From the NCBI GenBank assembly GCA_041645555.1, contig JBAZPX010000021.1:1-16768 (forward strand): a stretch of DNA of 16,768 nt. Reading direction: 5' to 3'. Of the stretch, positions 12,903 to 16,768 are shown in pieces. Position 1 is the first letter of the stretch; each line of letters opens with the position of its first letter. Below the pieces are notes generated by a model. That model did not search any database and was not told the origin of the DNA. It worked only from the letters and a program-made list of their open reading frames with translations. The stretch is from JAQTRU01 sp041645555 (lineage in GTDB: Bacteria > Patescibacteriota > Patescibacteriia > Patescibacteriales > JAQTRU01). A program made the translations under genes and the position numbers.

Positions 12903-14546
12903 ATGTCTAAACAAATTATTTTTAATGAAAAAGCCAGGGCGGCTTTAAAAAGAGGCGTTGATAAATTGACTAACGCCGTAAAAGTTACTTTGGGTCCGCG
13001 GGGGCGCAATGTAGTTTTGGGTAAAAGCTATGGCAGTCCGCAAGTGACTAAGGACGGCGTAACCGTGGCTAAAGAGGTTGAGTTAGAAGATAAAGTGGAA
13101 AATATGGGAGCGGAAATAATAAAGGAAGTGGCTTCAAAAACCAATGAGGCCGCCGGTGACGGCACCACGACCGCCACGATTTTGGCTCAAGCTATGATTA
13201 GCGAAGGTTTGAAGCTGGTTTCAGCCGGAGTAAGCCCGGTAGAAATCAGGGAAGCGATTGAAAAAAAGGTTTCTTTAATCGTGGCTAAATTAAAAGAAAT
13301 GAGCAAAACCATTTCTACTAAAGAAGAAATCGCCCAGGTCGCTTCTATTTCTGCCAATGATAAGGAAATTGGCCAGATTATTGCCGAGGCCATGGAAGCG
13401 GTTGGCAAAGACGGGGTTATTACCGTTGAGGAAGGCCAGCATTTTGGCGTGGAAAAAGAAGTGGTTAAGGGTATAGAATTTGATAAAGGTTACGTTTCTC
13501 CTTATATGATAACCAATCCGGATAAGATGCAGGCGGAATTTGAAGACCCGTATATTTTAATTACGGACAAAAAAATTTCCGCTTTGGCTGATATTCTGCC
13601 GCTTCTGGAAAAATTAGTCCAGTCCGGCAAGAAGGATTTAGTGATTGTTGCCGAAGAAATTGAGGGTGAAGCTTTAGCCACTTTTGTGGTTAATAAATTA
13701 AGAGGGACATTTAACGTTTTAGGCGTTAAGGCCCCGGGTTTTGGCGATAGGCGGAAAGCTATGCTGGAAGACATTGCGATATTGACCGGCGGGAAATTAA
13801 TTTCTGAAGAAGTCGGGTTAAAATTAGAAAATGTCGGTGTTGATGATTTGGGCCAGGCCCGCAAAGTCGTTTCCACGAAAGAAAAAACCACGATTGTTGA
13901 AGGTAAGGGCGAAGCCAAAAAGATAAAAGAGAGAGTGGAACAAATAAAGAAAGAAATTGAAATATCCGATTCTGATTTTGAAAAAGAAAAATTGCAGGAG
14001 CGGCTGGCTAAATTAGCCGGCGGCGTCGCCGTGATTAAAGTCGGAGCTGCGACCGAAACGGAAATGAAAGAAAAGAAAGACCGGATTGAAGACGCTTTGA
14101 ACGCTACCCGCGCCGCGCAAGCCGAAGGGATTGTGCCGGGCGGGGGATTGGCCTTGGCTTTAGCCGGCGATGCTTTTAACGAGCTGACTGACAAAAAAGA
14201 AGACGGCTTGGAAGTAAAGATTGTTGACAGCGCGATCCTTGAGCCGATAAAGCAGATTGCCGCTAACTCCGGCAAGGACGGTTCCTTAATTCTTTTTAAT
14301 ATAATTAAAGAGAACAAGAAAGGAAATAAAAATATCGGCTATAACGCCGCCACTAATAAATTTGAAGATATGATCGAAGCTGGGATTGTTGACCCGACTA
14401 AAGTCGTGCGGAGCGCTTTGGAGAATGCCGCTTCGGCCGCGATTATGTTTTTAACTATTGAAGCCGTGATTGTTGACAAGCCGGAAAAAGAGGAAAAGGG
14501 AAACCATATGCACGGCGGCATGGGCGACGGCATGGATATGATGTAA
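12903..14546 (+). CDS. groEL: Chaperonin GroEL (Hsp60)
   Basis: GroEL is the ATP-driven tetradecameric folding chamber. I place the start at ATG 12903 (MSKQIIFNEKARAAL...), giving 547 residues and E. coli-like numbering. A TTG six codons earlier is in frame but adds MKIYRN, absent from the family. ATP-site motifs are present: VTLGPRGRNVVL (28-39), TKDGVTVAKE with Asp51, and DGTTT (86-90). EDALNATRAAQAEGIVPGGG holds the catalytic Asp, and the apical-domain segments look normal. The C-terminus ends GNHMHGGMGDGMDMM, a Gly/Met-rich tail that projects into the cavity, with two His residues. It is followed by a strong terminator. Confidence 0.98.
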   Translation: MSKQIIFNEKARAALKRGVDKLTNAVKVTLGPRGRNVVLGKSYGSPQVTKDGVTVAKEVELEDKVENMGAEIIKEVASKTNEAAGDGTTTATILAQAMISEGLKLVSAGVSPVEIREAIEKKVSLIVAKLKEMSKTISTKEEIAQVASISANDKEIGQIIAEAMEAVGKDGVITVEEGQHFGVEKEVVKGIEFDKGYVSPYMITNPDKMQAEFEDPYILITDKKISALADILPLLEKLVQSGKKDLVIVAEEIEGEALATFVVNKLRGTFNVLGVKAPGFGDRRKAMLEDIAILTGGKLISEEVGLKLENVGVDDLGQARKVVSTKEKTTIVEGKGEAKKIKERVEQIKKEIEISDSDFEKEKLQERLAKLAGGVAVIKVGAATETEMKEKKDRIEDALNATRAAQAEGIVPGGGLALALAGDAFNELTDKKEDGLEVKIVDSAILEPIKQIAANSGKDGSLILFNIIKENKKGNKNIGYNAATNKFEDMIEAGIVDPTKVVRSALENAASAAIMFLTIEAVIVDKPEKEEKGNHMHGGMGDGMDMM

Positions 14547-14580
14547 TTATAAAAATAAAATAACATAAAAATATAAAATA

Positions 14581-14616
14581 AAAAGAAGGTGAGAAAAATT
14601 TTTCTCACCTTCTTTT
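14581..14616 (+). terminator. Strong intrinsic terminator after groEL
   Basis: A perfect inverted repeat has 18-base arms (14581-14598 and 14599-14616) with core GAAGGTGAG / CTCACCTTC and A/T ends. The 3' end is TTCTTTTG. It can work in both directions and lies 34 bases after the groEL stop. Confidence 0.93.
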
Positions 14617-14678
14617 GTATTGTTCGAGAAGCATTATATAGTTCAGCCCCTCGCCCTCCAGCCATCCCTCATCCCCAA

Positions 14679-14713
14679 CCCTTCTCCCGTTTCGTAACCT
14701 CATGGGAGAAGGG
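14679..14713. repeat. REP-like hairpin 1
   Basis: CCCTTCTCCC (14679-14688) and GGGAGAAGGG (14704-14713) are perfect 10-bp inverted arms around 15 bases. C/T-rich sequence precedes it (CCCCTCGCCCTCC, 14647-14659; CCCTCATCCCC, 14666-14676). No coding potential is evident: short rightward frames across it have repeat-derived composition. It may form a composite element with the next hairpin. Confidence 0.65.
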
Positions 14714-14755
14714 AGATGTTTTAAAATTTTTTTAGTGATTCTTGTTTATCAATCT

Positions 14756-14788
14756 TCCCTCTCCCGCGATGAAAGAGCGGGAGAGGGA
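14756..14788. repeat. REP-like hairpin 2
   Basis: TCCCTCTCCCGC (14756-14767) and GCGGGAGAGGGA (14777-14788) are perfect 12-bp inverted arms around 9 bases. GGGAGGGTGAGGGAGGAGG follows (14790-14808), roughly complementary to the C/T-rich block before hairpin 1. The whole 14647-14808 stretch therefore resembles a paired REP (BIME-like) element. The rest of the gap up to 14939 shows nothing else I can support. Confidence 0.65.
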
Positions 14789-14939
14789 CGGGAGGGTGAG
14801 GGAGGAGGTTTTAGGCCGGAGGTGGATAAACCGGCTGGTATTTTGTTTGCTAAAACCATTATTGTGTATAACCCCCTATTTTTTAAAATTCCTTTATTCT
14901 CCAGCTGCCATTACCCCTTTAGAAACAGGCAAAAAATAT

Positions 14940-14969
14940 TTGAATGGCCATAGCTTAAAATGGTATAAT
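14940..14969 (+). promoter_or_regulatory. Extended -10 promoter of the HTH/membrane protein gene
   Basis: -35 TTGAAT (14940-14945) and -10 TATAAT (14964-14969, full consensus) have an 18-bp spacer. TGG directly before the -10 gives a TGn extended -10. Transcription should start near 14976, just upstream of the GCCAATCA repeats and about 80 bases before the GTG start codon. Confidence 0.7.
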
Positions 14970-14986
14970 AATAGGGCGTTTTACTT

Positions 14987-15032
14987 ATTGATTGGCAAGC
15001 CAATCAATTAAAGAATCACAGCCAATCAATTA
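14987..15032. promoter_or_regulatory. GCCAATCA repeat cluster, candidate operator or 5' hairpin
   Basis: ATTGATTGGC (14987-14996) and GCCAATCAAT (14999-15008) form a perfect 10-bp palindrome with a 2-base centre. GCCAATCAATTA recurs as a 12-base direct repeat at 14999-15010 and 15021-15032, with starts 22 bp apart (about two helical turns). Another GCCAATCA is at 15079-15086 inside the gene start. Its position just after the predicted start site suits a repressor operator. A 2-base loop makes a simple RNA hairpin less favourable. The binding protein is unknown. Confidence 0.5.
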
Positions 15033-15057
15033 TTTTATCAAGTAATATAAGAACAAA

Positions 15058-16768
15058 GTGAAAAGGGAGGAAAAAAGTGCCAATCAGGCAGAGGAAAAAG
15101 GGCAAGAGGGAATAGAAAAATATTCCCCTTTATCTGATTTGGCGAAGGAATATAATATATCCCGCGACTATCTGAACACGCTGGTTAACAGGGGCAGACT
15201 TAAAGCTAAAAAGATTGGCCGGATTTGGTTTTCGACGCGAGAGTGGCTCGATGAATACCTGGCCGAGGATGGTAAAAATAAGAAGCACAAAAAGGAAAGC
15301 GAAGACTGTTTGCCTTTATCCGAATTAGCGGAAAAATATAGTATCTCCCGCGACTATTTAAATACCCTGGTTAATAGGAAAAAACTCAAAGCGAAAAAGA
15401 TCGGGCGAATTTGGTTTTCCACTTCGGAATGGCTTGAAGAATACTTAGCCGAGGAAGGGAAAAATAAGAAGCACAAAAAGCAAGAACAGGAAGCTTCTTC
15501 AAGAAAAGAAAAAGCTGTTGGCCGAGAAAAATTTCCGGAGAAGCCGGCTTTAATAAATGAGTTGGTTGATAGCAGGCGCGAAGAAGAAAAAATAGATTGG
15601 ATATTTTTAGAAAAGGGTGATTTTTCAAAAGAGGCCGAGGCCAGAAAAGATTGGGAAGAAAAAACGGGTAAGGCGGGGAAAGAAATAGAGAGGAAAAAAC
15701 AAAATATCCGGCCAGAGAAAATTAAATATTTTTTTCGGAAAGTTGATTTTAGTTCTGTTGGGATAAGAGGAGCAGCCATTTGTTTTATTTCAATAGTGGC
15801 TGCTTTTTCTTTTTTCTATTTTGAGCCCGAAGTTAAGGCTGATTTTTTTGATATGGCGAATAAGCTTATTGCTTTTTCTTCTAAAAAAACCGAAGAAGTT
15901 TTTGCAGGCGCGAAACATATTGCTTCTTCTACTTTTAAGAAAGTGTCTACTCCCTGGCGGGGAGATCAAGGGTTAGGTCGGGTAGCGGGCATAAGCGAAG
16001 CCGCCGGTCATTCGATTATAGCTGGAGTCCAGTCGTTTGCTTATGAGATGGGCGGAACGACAAAAGATTCTATTCTTTCCGTCTTACAAAATTTAGCCGA
16101 AGCGCAAAAAGATTTATCGATTAAACTGGGTCAGGAGGCGGCCGACTTAACTTTGTCTAGCGCCGGCCGGGTAAAGGGAGTATCTGAAACAGGGGAAATA
16201 AAACTGGCGCAATTAGCGGATAAGGTCGGCGAAACTAATCAGGGCGTTAAAGATTACGCTCAGATAAGCAAATATAGCTTTTTAAAAGAGTTTTCCCGTT
16301 CGGCCCAATCTTTAGTTAATCTTTATACTAGGGTCGTAGATTTTTTGACCCCTAATTCTTTAAAGAAATATTATGTTTACGCTCCGGCAGAAAAAGGGGC
16401 AGTCGAAATTCCTGTTGAAGAAGAGAAGGCAGCAGAGGAGGGCAAAGAAGGGGAAAGCAGAACGGCGCAGACTACGGCTCCGGTTGCTTCTAAAATTACT
16501 GCTGCCCCTACTCCAAAGTCGTCTGGTGGTACCGCAGGAGTCCCAGCAGTTTTCGCTCCTGCCCCCACCAAAATTCAGCCGACGGTTTTGCAAACTTCCT
16601 CCGACGGGACAACAAATGTGGACGGCAATTTAATGGTAAAAGGCGCAGCCACTTTCAACGATAACCTGACGGTTGATGATAATTTGACAGTTAAAGGCGT
16701 AATTTACGGCGGCAGCCCGGTAGAAATCGCGGGCGGACTAAAAGTAAGCGGCAACGCTGAATTTACTG
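15058..16768 (+). CDS. Tandem-HTH, single-pass membrane protein with beta-repeat ectodomain (3' truncated by window edge)
   Basis: The frame is open from 15046 to the window end (570 codons from GTG 15058), so the C-terminus is missing. GTG 15058 is the first usable start; there is no in-frame ATG before residue ~265. Residues 24-79 and 86-141 are two excisionase/MerR-like helix-turn-helix units (PLSxLAxxYxISRDYLNTLVNR, then LKAKKIGRIWFSTxEWLxEYLAE), 47 of 56 residues identical. A Lys/Glu-rich linker (142-221) follows. One membrane span lies at about 238-255, with Arg227, Lys228 and Arg237 on its N-side, predicting N-in topology. Residues ~256-438 look amphipathic-helical; 439-519 are Glu- then Pro/Ala/Thr-rich. 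From 520, short repeats (DGNLMVKGAATF, DNLTVDDNLTVKG, GGLKVSGNAEFT) suggest a beta-solenoid like those of bactofilins or tail fibres. Function is unknown; a cell-surface protein with a cytoplasmic DNA-binding head is inferred. Confidence 0.85.
   Translation, partial: MKREEKSANQAEEKGQEGIEKYSPLSDLAKEYNISRDYLNTLVNRGRLKAKKIGRIWFSTREWLDEYLAEDGKNKKHKKESEDCLPLSELAEKYSISRDYLNTLVNRKKLKAKKIGRIWFSTSEWLEEYLAEEGKNKKHKKQEQEASSRKEKAVGREKFPEKPALINELVDSRREEEKIDWIFLEKGDFSKEAEARKDWEEKTGKAGKEIERKKQNIRPEKIKYFFRKVDFSSVGIRGAAICFISIVAAFSFFYFEPEVKADFFDMANKLIAFSSKKTEEVFAGAKHIASSTFKKVSTPWRGDQGLGRVAGISEAAGHSIIAGVQSFAYEMGGTTKDSILSVLQNLAEAQKDLSIKLGQEAADLTLSSAGRVKGVSETGEIKLAQLADKVGETNQGVKDYAQISKYSFLKEFSRSAQSLVNLYTRVVDFLTPNSLKKYYVYAPAEKGAVEIPVEEEKAAEEGKEGESRTAQTTAPVASKITAAPTPKSSGGTAGVPAVFAPAPTKIQPTVLQTSSDGTTNVDGNLMVKGAATFNDNLTVDDNLTVKGVIYGGSPVEIAGGLKVSGNAEFT
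15127..15480 (+). repeat. Internal tandem duplication encoding the two HTH units
   Basis: Unit 1 (15127-15294) and unit 2 (15313-15480) are each 168 bp, offset by 186 bp. They encode peptides that differ at 9 of 56 positions. Of the 47 identical residues, 18 use different synonymous codons, so the duplication is old and the protein sequence has been held by selection. The last 21 bases of the units (encoding KNKKHKK) are identical. Confidence 0.9.

Noticed and set aside
13502..14317. A 271-codon leftward frame opposite groEL
   Set aside because: It is an antisense shadow of a strongly conserved gene, with Ser/Phe/Ala-rich composition and no recognisable family.
14679..14788. Possible CRISPR-like array
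   Set aside because: Only two hairpins, with different arm sequences and no regular repeat-spacer spacing.
14702..15011. Two overlapping rightward frames of 83 and 89 codons after groEL
   Set aside because: Both run through REP-like hairpins and the promoter, and their sequences are Arg/Glu/Gly-rich artefacts of G/A-rich repeats; one starts inside a hairpin arm.
15354..15779. Leftward frames of 141 and 80 codons opposite the HTH gene
   Set aside because: The plus-strand frame is clearly coding (conserved duplicated HTH units with synonymous divergence); the minus frames are Phe/Ser/Leu-rich shadows.

Overview
The window looks like a chromosomal piece of a Candidate Phyla Radiation (Patescibacteria, Parcubacteria-like) genome. 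This is inferred from the overall look and not from a marker gene: modest GC, almost no Shine-Dalgarno sequences before start codons, AT-rich palindromic intergenic repeats, a trimmed ATP synthase delta subunit, a PEGA/beta-propeller lipid-anchored type protein, and a surface protein with N-terminal excisionase-like helix-turn-helix domains. No rRNA, tRNA, CRISPR array, transposase or phage gene was seen.

Left part (1-5160). The C-terminal end of a GalU-type nucleotidyltransferase leaves the left edge and ends at a symmetrical terminator. It converges on a leftward pair, murA followed by a membrane-anchored PEGA/beta-propeller protein. murA is divergent from a rightward unit: a TatD-family hydrolase, a 54-codon small ORF, and a DedA/VTT-like membrane protein whose start overlaps the small ORF's stop (ATGA). 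Two back-to-back sigma-70-like promoters lie between murA and tatD. The last two genes of the rightward unit are visibly more AT-rich than their neighbours and are followed by a GC-rich non-coding element.

Centre (5160-12350). A complete F1Fo-ATP synthase operon, atpZ/I-B-E-F-H-A-G-D-C, sits behind a promoter with a long structured leader and ends in a strong terminator. The c subunit has a second carboxylate (Glu26) plus the Glu59-Ser60-Thr61 motif, a pattern known from Na+-coupled rotors. GC-rich hairpins bracket atpE, and further palindromes separate atpA/atpG and atpG/atpD.

Right part (12350-16768). A groES-groEL heat-shock operon has a sigma-70-like promoter and a near-perfect CIRCE operator, so it is expected to be repressed by HrcA. 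It ends in an 18-bp-arm terminator. About 440 bp of non-coding DNA with two REP-like hairpins follows, then a strong extended -10 promoter and a cluster of GCCAATCA repeats. These lead into a large open reading frame, started at GTG 15058 and still open at the right edge. It encodes two near-identical HTH domains, a basic linker, one membrane span, a helical region, a Pro/Ala/Thr-rich stalk and the start of beta-solenoid-like repeats. This protein is the most unusual item in the window.
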